From Marivita sp. GX14005 (lineage in GTDB: Bacteria > Pseudomonadota > Alphaproteobacteria > Rhodobacterales > Rhodobacteraceae), in assembly GCF_023370775.1 (NCBI RefSeq), contig NZ_JAMCCQ010000003.1, positions 310,001 through 374,000 on the forward strand: 64,000 nucleotides of DNA, written 5' to 3'. Position 1 is the stretch's first letter; every line of letters starts with the position of its first letter. Positions 43,017 to 51,550 of this stretch are shown in pieces. The position numbers were made by a program, and so were the translations under genes. Below the pieces are notes generated by a model. It saw only the letters and a program-made list of their open reading frames with translations, was not told the origin of the DNA and made no database searches.

Positions 43017-43847
43017 ATGACATCAGGTGATTGGTCAGATTCAGCAAACGAGGCTGTCGTGGAGACCTATTTCGCGATGCTGAGCGACGAGTTGTCGGGG
43101 CGCGCTTACAACAAGGCGGCCAACAATCGAGCGCTTCAAGAACAGACCGGTCGCAGCCGTGGATCAATAGAATTCAAGATGTGCAACGTTTCCGCTGTCT
43201 TTCGAGGGTTCGGTTTACCCATGGTCGCTGGTTATCAACCGCGCTTCAATTTTCAGATGTCGCTGGCGGAAGCGGTCTCCAATTGGTTGGCCCGTCATCC
43301 GGAATGGGAAATGGCGCTACATCGACCACCTCCGAAACACGTCGCCGAACCGGAACCCTTGTTTGTCGGAACAGCACCAACTCTGAAGAACACAACGCCT
43401 CCCGACGAAATGGAGCAGATGCAGCATATTGCCCGGCATTTTGATGTGGCTGGACGAGACGCGCGCAACCGCAGCCTGGGACGCGCCGGTGAAGAACGGG
43501 TCTTGCAGCACGAACGAACAATTCTTCAACAACATGACCGAGCCGACCTTGCAAGCCGCGTCCGATGGGTTGCGGCCGAAGTCGGCGATGGCGCTGGATA
43601 TGACATCGCCAGTTTCACACCTGACGGTGAGGACCGGTTGATAGAAGTGAAAACCACCAATGGCTGGGAGCGCACACCGTTCTACATCTCTTGCAACGAA
43701 TTGGCCGTCGCCGACGAGCGACGAGAGCATTGGTGTCTTTTCCGACTGTATGAGTTTGCGCAAACGCCCAAAGCGTTCGAATTGCGGCCGCCTCTCGAGG
43801 CGCATGTCTCGCTGACAGCGACTGCCGTTCAGGCAAGTTTTCAGTGA
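43017..43847 (+). CDS. DUF3883 domain protein
   Basis: 276 residues. The C-terminal third (about 155-255) has the DUF3883 signature GYDIASF … DRLIEVKTT, in which the Asp, Glu-x-Lys spacing matches a PD-(D/E)XK nuclease-like fold. The N-terminal part (about 10-90, NKAANNRALQEQTGRSRGSIEFKMCNVSAVF) is a helical region common in this group and may bind DNA. DUF3883 domains occur in restriction and other defence proteins. Here it is a stand-alone gene 88 bp before an oxidoreductase gene. A nuclease role is inference. Confidence 0.8.
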   Translation: MTSGDWSDSANEAVVETYFAMLSDELSGRAYNKAANNRALQEQTGRSRGSIEFKMCNVSAVFRGFGLPMVAGYQPRFNFQMSLAEAVSNWLARHPEWEMALHRPPPKHVAEPEPLFVGTAPTLKNTTPPDEMEQMQHIARHFDVAGRDARNRSLGRAGEERVLQHERTILQQHDRADLASRVRWVAAEVGDGAGYDIASFTPDGEDRLIEVKTTNGWERTPFYISCNELAVADERREHWCLFRLYEFAQTPKAFELRPPLEAHVSLTATAVQASFQ

Positions 43848-43935
43848 ATTAGGAGAACGAAGCATCCCGTTTGTGCACAGCAGCAGCTTGGCTTGACCGG
43901 CCAGGATGATTAGCTGACTGCTACCGGAGGCGATC

Positions 43936-44943
43936 ATGCAGAAATTCTCACTCCTCGACCTATCACCCATCCCGGAAGGCAAATCCGCCGCGGATGCACT
44001 GGCGTCGATGGTCGACCTAGCCAAGGCCGCTGAGCTGTTCGGCTATCACCGCTACTGGCTGGCCGAGCACCACAACATGCCCGGCATTGCCAGTGCAGCC
44101 ACCGCACTCGTGATCGGGCATGTGGCAGCAGCGACTTCGACCATCCGCGTCGGTGCCGGGGGCATCATGCTGCCCAATCATGCACCGCTGGTCATTGCCG
44201 AACAGTTCGGAACTCTGGCGACGCTTTACCCCGGTCGGATTGACCTCGGTCTGGGCCGCGCACCGGGAAGCGACATGGCCACCGCGCGGGCGCTGCGACG
44301 GCATATGGCTCCGGAAGACAGTTTCCCGCAGGATGTGCATGAGTTGATCGGCTATTTCGACGAAACATCGGAGGAAACTCCGGTGCGCGCTATCCCCGGC
44401 AGCGGCACCCATGTTCCCGTCTGGGTCCTCGGCTCAAGCCTCTATGGCGCGCAACTGGCCGCGTGGCTTGGACTGCCCTATGCCTTCGCGTCGCATTTCG
44501 CACCCGCCCTGCTGAAAGAGGCATTGAGCATCTACCGCAACACGTTCCAACCGTCCGAACGGCTTGCCAAGCCCTATGTGATGATGGCCGCAGGGGTCTG
44601 TGCCGCACCAACCGATGACGAGGCCGCATTCCTGCGATCTTCACAGCTCTTGGCCTTTGCCCGCCTGCGCACCGGCAGACCGGGCAAGCTCCCCCACCCG
44701 ACCCGTGATCTGCACAAGGAGATACCGGCACCGGTCATGGCACAGGTCCAGAACGCCCTGTCCTGCTCTGCCACGGGATCGGCGAAAACTGTGCACCGCC
44801 AGCTGCGATCATTTGTCGACAGCTTTCAGCCGGATGAACTGATCATCACCGCCATGATCCATGATCACGCCGCGCGCCTGAGGTCGTTCGAGATCACGGC
44901 GGAGGTTCTTGGTGATCTCGTTGAGGGTTCGGCCGCTTCTTGA
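43936..44943 (+). CDS. LLM-class flavin-dependent oxidoreductase (luciferase-like)
   Basis: 335 residues with the bacterial-luciferase-like TIM barrel of the MsnO8/YhbW type: [31 protein letters not shown] and [11 protein letters not shown] are characteristic. These enzymes use reduced FMN to oxygenate or reduce varied small molecules, including some sulfonates, but the substrate is unknown. GGAGG ends 7 nt before the ATG. Its composition is GC-rich like the backbone, unlike the defence genes that follow, so it may have been picked up separately. It has no obvious functional link to its neighbours. Confidence 0.92.
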   Translation: MQKFSLLDLSPIPEGKSAADALASMVDLAKAAELFGYHRYWLAEHHNMPGIASAATALVIGHVAAATSTIRVGAGGIMLPNHAPLVIAEQFGTLATLYPGRIDLGLGRAPGSDMATARALRRHMAPEDSFPQDVHELIGYFDETSEETPVRAIPGSGTHVPVWVLGSSLYGAQLAAWLGLPYAFASHFAPALLKEALSIYRNTFQPSERLAKPYVMMAAGVCAAPTDDEAAFLRSSQLLAFARLRTGRPGKLPHPTRDLHKEIPAPVMAQVQNALSCSATGSAKTVHRQLRSFVDSFQPDELIITAMIHDHAARLRSFEITAEVLGDLVEGSAAS

Positions 44944-45158
44944 AACGGCCCAAGAGAGACATCCGCCTGATGGTTGCATTCCTGCGGCCGCAACCCGCTT
45001 TACGATCATTCGCAGCATGTGCGAAATCACGATACCCGCGAAATACCAGTCTGCTGACAAAGTGGGCGTTCGCTGCACTCGAACAGCAACCCCTTTTGGA
45101 GGCAGGAGCGTAATGTCGCCCGCAACACTAACTCGACTGACCCCGCTAGCCCAATAGT

Positions 45159-46223
45159 CTAGGGCACTTTGATCCGAAGAGATTGGAGATAAACAGCATC
45201 CGCCCGATTTGGCCATTTCATAGTGCAATAATCGCGGTGCTCTTCCGGAATATAAAGAATACCAGCGCCAGTTTCAAACGAGGTTTCTAGTCTAGCAATT
45301 TTAAGCCAAATACTCATCGCATCCAATTCCGCGTGTGCTTCCCGAAACTGGCAATACCAACTCAACTCATGTAGTTCTAGCTCGTCGAATCGACGTGGCA
45401 AATCAAGCGACTTGGCATAGTCCGGAAAGCCGTCATAGAGTCCAAGCAAACCATCAAGGCCGGCTAACGAATAGGTGTCTCCCCTAACAACCATCTTCAG
45501 TATTTGATCAACATCCAGCCTGTCGCCAAATCGCCGAGTGAGGTCGACCAGAACTTTTCCAAATTCTTGCGAGTCTACACGCGAAAGGTGCGGGCCTCGC
45601 TTGATAAGTTTGTCGATGGCACCATTGAAGATCGCGATGTGGCCGTTCTTGCCGAGATGCTCGAGGAGCTCAGAAGCAAGCGCCAATGCCGTCGCATCAT
45701 ACTTTAATGAAAACACCTCGAAAAGCTTTTGAACGGCCATCAACTGAGAGCCTTCGGTTACGCCAAGCGCGATCTCTGGTAGCTGATGCTGGAACGACAG
45801 GTCTAGCCGGTTCTCTTCCGGGACCTTCACCAGAACGCTTTTGGCCCCGTATAAGATGTCCTCTCGGCCAATTAGGTAATCCTGGAGCCACAAGTAGTGG
45901 ATTTCGTTGCTCCGGACATTCACCAAGAGAAGTAGAACTGGGACTCGGAACTGATTCGCATAACTCAGGTATTCAGTCCTTAGTCGAACGTAGTAGCCAC
46001 GGTTCTTATGGATAGGACTGAGTGTTCCCTTGACCTGAAGTTTGACGAGGGCGCCAGATAATTCTTCAACACCATCAGTGACCTCAACAAGCTCTGCCTC
46101 CAAATCAATTCCGAAGTCATGCGATTGACTTCGGCAAATCCAATTCGGAGCATTAAGGAACGCACCTTGGGCAATATGCTCAGCTTGATCTCCGATCCTC
46201 TGCGAAATTGATCGTTTAGGCAA
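45159..46223 (-). CDS. DUF4365 domain protein, putative PD-(D/E)XK nuclease
   Basis: 354 residues from a TTG preceded by GGAG 9 nt upstream; a later start is possible. The N-terminal 150 residues are the DUF4365 region, with RIGDQAEHIAQGAF, SHDFGIDLEAELVE and LVKLQVKGT providing the Asp … Glu … Gln-x-Lys layout of a PD-(D/E)XK-like nuclease. The rest is mostly helical and unrecognised. It lies on the same strand 134 bp after herA, in a block of visibly lower GC shared with herA and the SIR2 gene. It may therefore be a third component or second effector of that system, or an independent defence gene. Confidence 0.75.
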   Translation of the reverse strand: MPKRSISQRIGDQAEHIAQGAFLNAPNWICRSQSHDFGIDLEAELVEVTDGVEELSGALVKLQVKGTLSPIHKNRGYYVRLRTEYLSYANQFRVPVLLLLVNVRSNEIHYLWLQDYLIGREDILYGAKSVLVKVPEENRLDLSFQHQLPEIALGVTEGSQLMAVQKLFEVFSLKYDATALALASELLEHLGKNGHIAIFNGAIDKLIKRGPHLSRVDSQEFGKVLVDLTRRFGDRLDVDQILKMVVRGDTYSLAGLDGLLGLYDGFPDYAKSLDLPRRFDELELHELSWYCQFREAHAELDAMSIWLKIARLETSFETGAGILYIPEEHRDYCTMKWPNRADAVYLQSLRIKVP

Positions 46224-46335
46224 CGTGCTGCTCCAATTTTAATCTGCAAGTGGTTTTTATTGCCTTCAGTGTAAAGCAAGCTTTTGCACGAAATGACTAT
46301 CTCCTCGTAGCATTCACTCACCACGCAAACTCGAA

Positions 46336-46370
46336 ATCAACCATCAACCATCAACCATCAACCATCAACC
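46336..46370. repeat. heptanucleotide tandem repeat at the 3' end of herA
   Basis: Five perfect head-to-tail copies of ATCAACC. On the minus strand the first units encode the last codons and stop of HerA, and the rest lie in the herA-DUF4365 spacer. Every frame through the repeat meets TGA, so changes in copy number would alter the spacer but hardly the protein. Confidence 0.9.
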
Positions 46371-48166
46371 AAATAGCCATTTTGCTCACGTCCCCAATAC
46401 GATTGATAGTTTGGACCGTGGCTTTCCGGCTGCTGTCCTTTTTCAGGTCTACTCATTATGATCGGCAGAGGGGCCGGTAAATCGGGGCCGACGATGATCG
46501 CTTCGCCCTGTGATAGGGATGGAATGAATGCGGCTGCGCTGCGATCCAGATCACCACAAGCTCGTTCGATGGTCTCGCGGTCTCGGTCATTTGTGAGCCT
46601 GTGAACAAACAAGGTTCCAAGTTGACTGAGAACATCCTGCGGCACATCTCTGGGACGCTGGGTCGCAATCACGGTCGTCAGCCCATACTTCCGACCTTCC
46701 TTTGCAATCAGGCCAAATGCATCAAGGTTCACACTATTGAATTCATCGCCAACAGTCCGGCCAATAAATTGATGCGCTTCATCCAGACAACAAACGAGCG
46801 GATTCTGGCGAAACTGGCCTCGCCGTGCAAGGCCGAGCAGGTAACGCCCCAGTGCATTCAAAAGCAATTCTCTGGTGTTGTGCTTAAAGCTCACCTTCTC
46901 GAAGGAAAGCACCATTGCATTGGAATTTGAATCGGCCAAGAAACGCTCAATCTCTCGACAAATATCCAGACCCGTGTCTGAGAACAGACAGGATAATTCG
47001 GGGGAGGTCAAAAAGGTTTCAATGCGAATGATCAGTGAGTTGCAGTATCCAACTGCATTGTTTTCGATTTGACCATATCTCGATGCATCGTTGTTATGCA
47101 CTGGCCTCACGCACTCGTTTCGCACTTGCCGAGACAGCGCTTTGAAATCAAACTGGCAAGTCTCAACTGCCAACTCGTCTGCAAGTATCAACTCAGCTTG
47201 ACCGTATGCGAGGCGGCTCTGATTTGCTTTTTCAATGGAACCTTGATCTTCCACAACCACGTGCCCAACCAGCTCGTCGTCTCTGCGAATTAATATATTT
47301 CGCCTCGAACCGTTCTCCTCGACGGGGAACCGTTCCGCATCGGCCGCCAAAACTCGAGCCATACGAAGGCTCTTCGTTGCACTCCTCAGGGCTGGACCCT
47401 GACTTTGACCGGTTGGAGTAAGAAGAGCGTGCAGGTCCAATTCCGACAAGTTTTCACTCGGGAACCGAACCAAGGGCTGATCGTCATTGTCGGTTTCGCT
47501 AAACGAATACTGCCATGCGCCAGCCACCTTTCCTGTGAATTCTCCCGTGGGATCAAACAGTATACACTTCCCACCGATACGCACGATCTCATTGACGAGG
47601 CGGGAAACGGTCCAGCTCTTTCCCCCGCCCGTCGCGCCAAATACACCGCAATGACGACCGAACAGCTTCTCCGGCGGAATGCTGAGGGTAGCATCGTCCA
47701 GCCCGGAAAGGTGTCCCAGCTCGACGACCAGTTGCCTACCGCCTCCCTTTATGTCGCCTTCCAAGGCATCCTTGATGGAATTGGAAAGCGCTCCACCCTC
47801 TGCGAGGTAGACCCCATCACCTACCCTTGGTTGCGTGTTGATGCCTCGTGTCGCTTTCCGAGTGGTTTTGCTAACGGTGGCCAAGAGCTGGACTCGCCCC
47901 TGCGGCTCTACCGTGGGGTCGGTTTCGATCTGGTGCTCAAGAACATTTCGTTGCCTTTCGGGAATGCCGACCTCCGTCACGCGCCCCAAGATCGCTGAGC
48001 GGTCGCAATCGACAAACACGAAATCGCCAACCGAACCTTTGGCCAACCCGCGCCGACCAAGGGCTGCAAGTGCATTCGGCAAGGTGAGTTCAACGGCACT
48101 TGCCGTCACCCTTGTAACCGTTCCGATGCGCTTGGACGGGTCGATCAGAGAGGCAAGTTCGCTCAT
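46358..48166 (-). CDS. HerA-type ATPase of a SIR2-HerA defence system
   Basis: 602 residues. An N-terminal HAS-barrel-like beta domain (about 12-110) precedes the FtsK/HerA ATPase core, with Walker A GATGGGKS (177-184), Walker B LVCCLDEAHQF, and the family segments EGRKYGLTTVIATQRP and HRLTNDRDRETIERA (arginine-finger region). HerA forms a hexameric ring; in SIR2-HerA systems it assembles with the SIR2 subunit and is needed for phage-triggered NAD+ depletion. It overlaps the SIR2 gene by 4 bp (ATGA), so the two are translated together. Base composition is lower in GC than the flanking genes. The stop codon lies within a heptamer repeat. Confidence 0.93.
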   Translation of the reverse strand: MSELASLIDPSKRIGTVTRVTASAVELTLPNALAALGRRGLAKGSVGDFVFVDCDRSAILGRVTEVGIPERQRNVLEHQIETDPTVEPQGRVQLLATVSKTTRKATRGINTQPRVGDGVYLAEGGALSNSIKDALEGDIKGGGRQLVVELGHLSGLDDATLSIPPEKLFGRHCGVFGATGGGKSWTVSRLVNEIVRIGGKCILFDPTGEFTGKVAGAWQYSFSETDNDDQPLVRFPSENLSELDLHALLTPTGQSQGPALRSATKSLRMARVLAADAERFPVEENGSRRNILIRRDDELVGHVVVEDQGSIEKANQSRLAYGQAELILADELAVETCQFDFKALSRQVRNECVRPVHNNDASRYGQIENNAVGYCNSLIIRIETFLTSPELSCLFSDTGLDICREIERFLADSNSNAMVLSFEKVSFKHNTRELLLNALGRYLLGLARRGQFRQNPLVCCLDEAHQFIGRTVGDEFNSVNLDAFGLIAKEGRKYGLTTVIATQRPRDVPQDVLSQLGTLFVHRLTNDRDRETIERACGDLDRSAAAFIPSLSQGEAIIVGPDLPAPLPIIMSRPEKGQQPESHGPNYQSYWGREQNGYLVDG

Positions 48167-49539
48167 GCGCCGTCGCCCTCGCGTAGCTTTTCAAGCCGAT
48201 CCTGCAAGAGCTGACGATCCGTCTTGCCCGATATCATCGGCAAGGCGTCGGCAAGGTCTTCGAAGCGGCCATTCAACATCGTGATGCGCGTATCACCCTG
48301 CTGCACAAGTCGCGCGATCTTGCTCTGGTAAGGGCGTTGTGCCGCCAGATCGAGGTCGATCTCCTGCGCGTCTTCATCAAATAGCTTTTGATGCTCCACG
48401 AACCCGCGATCACAAAGGACCAGGTGCAGCGACAGGTTCGTTTCGATAGCTGACCAGATCGGGGCGCTGATATGGTCGTCTGCAAAGCCGAAGCCGGAGA
48501 CGATCAACGTTGTATCGGGTTCCCGCAAAGCTGCCTGAAAGGCTGCGAACATGTCGAGATAAGGGGTTTCGAACGCCTCCTGATACTTAGAAGATCGAGG
48601 ATAGATCAGGACTGGTTTGCGGTCTTCGGCGGTATCATCGACGCTTCGAATGACGACTTCATCCGACCGTCGCCGCCAATCCACCGAACCATGCAGCTTG
48701 TAGAGGTGGAACACACCGTCAAGGTAGTCCGCCTTCGTGCTTGAAGCGGCCCGCCGCACGATATCATGGTCGAAGTGGTCACGGTTGAACCTTTGCTCTG
48801 CGCTGTGGGAAAATCCGTCTATCAGCACGACTCCGAGACGCAAGCCAGCCGTTTCGATGCAGAGATCGTAATTCGTGGTGAACAGCCTCACTCTGGGCTT
48901 TTCCGGTGATCGGCGGGCGAACTTCTTCAAGAACGCCCAGTGTGCTGGCAAATCAGTTTCCGCACCAACGAAACCCACTTTGCCCAAGATCGTGTTCTCA
49001 GCAACGCGAACGAACTCAATCAGCTCTTCCAACCAAGGCCAATCAGCGAAATCAGGATCGTTCCTTGACCGAATACTGAGCAACTCGATTTGCATTTTGC
49101 AGAGGCTCAAAAGGCTTTCGATATCTCCGGCTTTCTGCTTCCCATCACTGTCATTCTGCGGCAAGTTGCCCGTTATTTTCTTCGCCAGATCGTCGAACTC
49201 TTTGTTGTCAACCAAATTGTCTTCTGAAACAGCGTCCCGAACGGCATGCCAAAGGTCGCCCATCCCCGGAGCATGCGGCCCGCGATCGTTGTTGGCCGAA
49301 AAGGACGCTCCAGACCCCAAAAGCACCGCGACATTGGTCGAATGCAGAGCGGCCAGTAGAGCTTCCTCAACCTGATCCTTGCATCCTGCCTTGGGTTTCT
49401 TGCTGGGCTCTTGAGAATCCTCGTTCTCACCCTCCCAGCGCAGCCACTTTCCGTCGCGCGTCAACAGGCGCAGCAACTCTTTTTTGCCAACCGGCTGCCC
49501 ATCCCAAAAGTTGTTCAATTTTAACACCCGAAAATACAA
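48163..49539 (-). CDS. SIR2-domain NADase of a SIR2-HerA defence system
   Basis: 458 residues. The SIR2-like fold shows the NAD-binding GSGAS (75-79), TTNYD (221-225) and KLHGSVDW (281-288), whose His283 is the expected catalytic residue. The C-terminus has ISGFGFADDHI, typical of the SIR2_2 group in defence. Such proteins hydrolyse NAD+ on infection and arrest growth. The frame begins at a TTG at 49539 with a GTG four codons later (49527), and no ATG is available before the SIR2 core, so the start is uncertain. First gene of the pair, with an AT-rich 880-bp region upstream. Confidence 0.92.
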   Translation of the reverse strand: MYFRVLKLNNFWDGQPVGKKELLRLLTRDGKWLRWEGENEDSQEPSKKPKAGCKDQVEEALLAALHSTNVAVLLGSGASFSANNDRGPHAPGMGDLWHAVRDAVSEDNLVDNKEFDDLAKKITGNLPQNDSDGKQKAGDIESLLSLCKMQIELLSIRSRNDPDFADWPWLEELIEFVRVAENTILGKVGFVGAETDLPAHWAFLKKFARRSPEKPRVRLFTTNYDLCIETAGLRLGVVLIDGFSHSAEQRFNRDHFDHDIVRRAASSTKADYLDGVFHLYKLHGSVDWRRRSDEVVIRSVDDTAEDRKPVLIYPRSSKYQEAFETPYLDMFAAFQAALREPDTTLIVSGFGFADDHISAPIWSAIETNLSLHLVLCDRGFVEHQKLFDEDAQEIDLDLAAQRPYQSKIARLVQQGDTRITMLNGRFEDLADALPMISGKTDRQLLQDRLEKLREGDGA

Positions 49540-50419
49540 TCCTAAGGCGAGGCTAGTTTAGTTTGACTGCCTGGTAAATCGTTCAAAAAACACGGTGCTC
49601 AAATGGGTTCGCACTTTGAGGCCACTGGCAAACGAATGGCAGCTTTTTGTAACTCTGTCGTTTCAACTTGCTCCTGCTCCAAACGACTGGAACCCGCCCG
49701 GTCCGGCAAAACGAGGACTACACCAGTTCAGCGTGTGAAACGAAAAATCATGAAAAGCTCGGCCCCACGTCGCATCGCCAATACTACATGTAGATCTGGG
49801 CTACTGTGAAACCTACTGAAAACGGCAACTTCCGGCGGGAAATCTGGGAAAACCGCGGTCACATTTCGTCTCAATTTTTCCTCTAAGCACACAATCCCTC
49901 AGATTTACAAACGCACGCCTCGCAAGCCATTGAAAAGATTAGATTGGAAGTCATCGAGGATCACGCAGACTGCGTCGGAACCTTTACGTCCCTGCCTTCA
50001 ACCTTTCCCACACCAGGAATGGGGTAATAAAATACCTTTAACTATAACCGACCCCGCGCAAGGTCATGCAAGGCGCACGCAAGGCACAACTCCCACACCA
50101 GAAAGGCAACGCAAGGATCAGACACGGAGAGCGGCAAATCTAGATTTGGTGTTTGCGCTCAACATGAACTGACCGAAATCTCGCTCAATACCTCAACGAT
50201 TAGAGATCTTAACACCTGGGATGAAAAGAACACGCATACCGCAAAGGACGGATTGCCTGCGCTACCCTGACGTGAAATGATCACATCATGTCATGCGATG
50301 AATCTAAGAGTTCCGTTGGCAGGTCGCCACCTTAGGTGAGGAGCATCCACGCCGCATTTCCCCCTAGAAACATCCGGCTACACACTCCGACTGCCACCAT
50401 AAAATCCCGAGTTTCACCT
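49540..50419. other. non-coding divergent region between SIR2 and SbcD-like genes
   Basis: 880 bp with no convincing gene on either strand. It is AT-richer than the backbone and must contain the promoters of the SIR2-HerA operon (minus) and the SbcDC-like operon (plus). Small frames such as the one starting at 49603 have no ribosome site or protein-like composition. A small RNA cannot be excluded by eye. Confidence 0.45.
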
Positions 50420-51550
50420 ATGAGTTTTCGCTTCATCCATTCCAGCGACCTGCATCTCGGCCGCCGCTTTCTCAACCTGCCTGAAGCGCAGGACGGCAAC
50501 CTCCGCGGTCGGCTCATGGAGGCCCGCTTCGACAAGATCCAGCGCCTCGCCGCTGCAGCGCGCGAACACGGCGCTGCGCATGTTCTGCTGGCCGGTGACA
50601 CTTTCGACTCGGCAACCCCTTCTCCCCAAGTGCTGCGTCAGGCGCTGGCGGCAATGCGGGACGAGGGCGAGGTCACGTGGTGGCTTCTGCCCGGCAACCA
50701 CGACAATATGCGCAATGCGGAACCCATCTGGAATCAGATCAGTCGTGATGGACCGGACAACGTCCGTGCGCTGCTTGATGAAGCCTCTACCGATCTCGCT
50801 GAGGGTGTCACCCTACTCCCGTGTCCGGTTCCGGTGCGTGCGACAGGGCGCGACCTGACGGACGCTCTACCACGCATGGATACACCAGAAGGCACGATCC
50901 GTATCGGCCTTGCCCATGGAGGCGTCGTGGATTTCTCTGACCGTGGCGATCACATTCCGCCGGACAGAGACCGAACCGCAGGTCTGGACTACCTTGCGCT
51001 CGGTGACTGGCATGGTCGCATGAAGGTGTCGAGCCGAACCCAGTATTCCGGGTCGCCGGAGCAGGATCAGTTCAAGCATGGGATTCGCGGTCGCTGCCTT
51101 GCCGTCACTATTTCCGCTCAAGGAGCACAGCCAGAAGTCACCGAGATCGAAACCGGCAGCTTCCTGTGGCAGGAAACTGAGCTGGCACTCCACGAAGGCG
51201 AAGATGCAGCCACCGCATTAGAAGCCCTTCTGCCCTCTCAGGATTGGCGAAACACGCTGCTCAAGGTCCGTGCGTCCGGTTGGGCTCCCATGTCTGGACA
51301 TGCTGGGCTCAACATCACTGCGGAGCGTCACGCGCCCGAGTTTGCCTATCTTGAACTTGATGCAGCCAGCCTCGGCACCTTGCACAGTGTTGCCGACCTC
51401 GACGAGATCGACCACGCAGGTGCCATGCGGCTCGCTGCAGAACAATTGATGACCGAAGCCGAAGATCCGGCCCTCTCAGAAGACGATCGCGCCGTCGCTG
51501 CCGCTGCGCTCAACCGCCTCTATGCCTATGCACAGGAGGCGGCGAAATGA
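50420..51550 (+). CDS. SbcD/YhaO-like metallophosphoesterase (DNA repair exonuclease family)
   Basis: 376 residues from the ATG at 50420; the frame to 50336 adds an unlikely leader. Calcineurin-like nuclease motifs are complete: SSDLHLG (DxH), LAGDTFD (GDxxD), PGNHDN (GNHD), LAHGG and ALGDWHG (GxxH). The C-terminal part is the capping/ATPase-binding region. Mre11/SbcD-type enzymes cut DNA ends and hairpins with an Rad50/SbcC partner, and that partner overlaps by 4 bp (ATGA). In this island the pair is likely a defence or DNA-end processing module rather than the housekeeping SbcCD. Confidence 0.9.
   Translation: MSFRFIHSSDLHLGRRFLNLPEAQDGNLRGRLMEARFDKIQRLAAAAREHGAAHVLLAGDTFDSATPSPQVLRQALAAMRDEGEVTWWLLPGNHDNMRNAEPIWNQISRDGPDNVRALLDEASTDLAEGVTLLPCPVPVRATGRDLTDALPRMDTPEGTIRIGLAHGGVVDFSDRGDHIPPDRDRTAGLDYLALGDWHGRMKVSSRTQYSGSPEQDQFKHGIRGRCLAVTISAQGAQPEVTEIETGSFLWQETELALHEGEDAATALEALLPSQDWRNTLLKVRASGWAPMSGHAGLNITAERHAPEFAYLELDAASLGTLHSVADLDEIDHAGAMRLAAEQLMTEAEDPALSEDDRAVAAAALNRLYAYAQEAAK

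Noticed and set aside
44809-45228. A 139-codon minus-strand ORF over the LLM gene 3' end and following gap
   Set aside because: Overlaps the oxidoreductase coding end antisense and the DUF4365 gene end; no start signal. At most a remnant of an older gene in the 215-bp gap.
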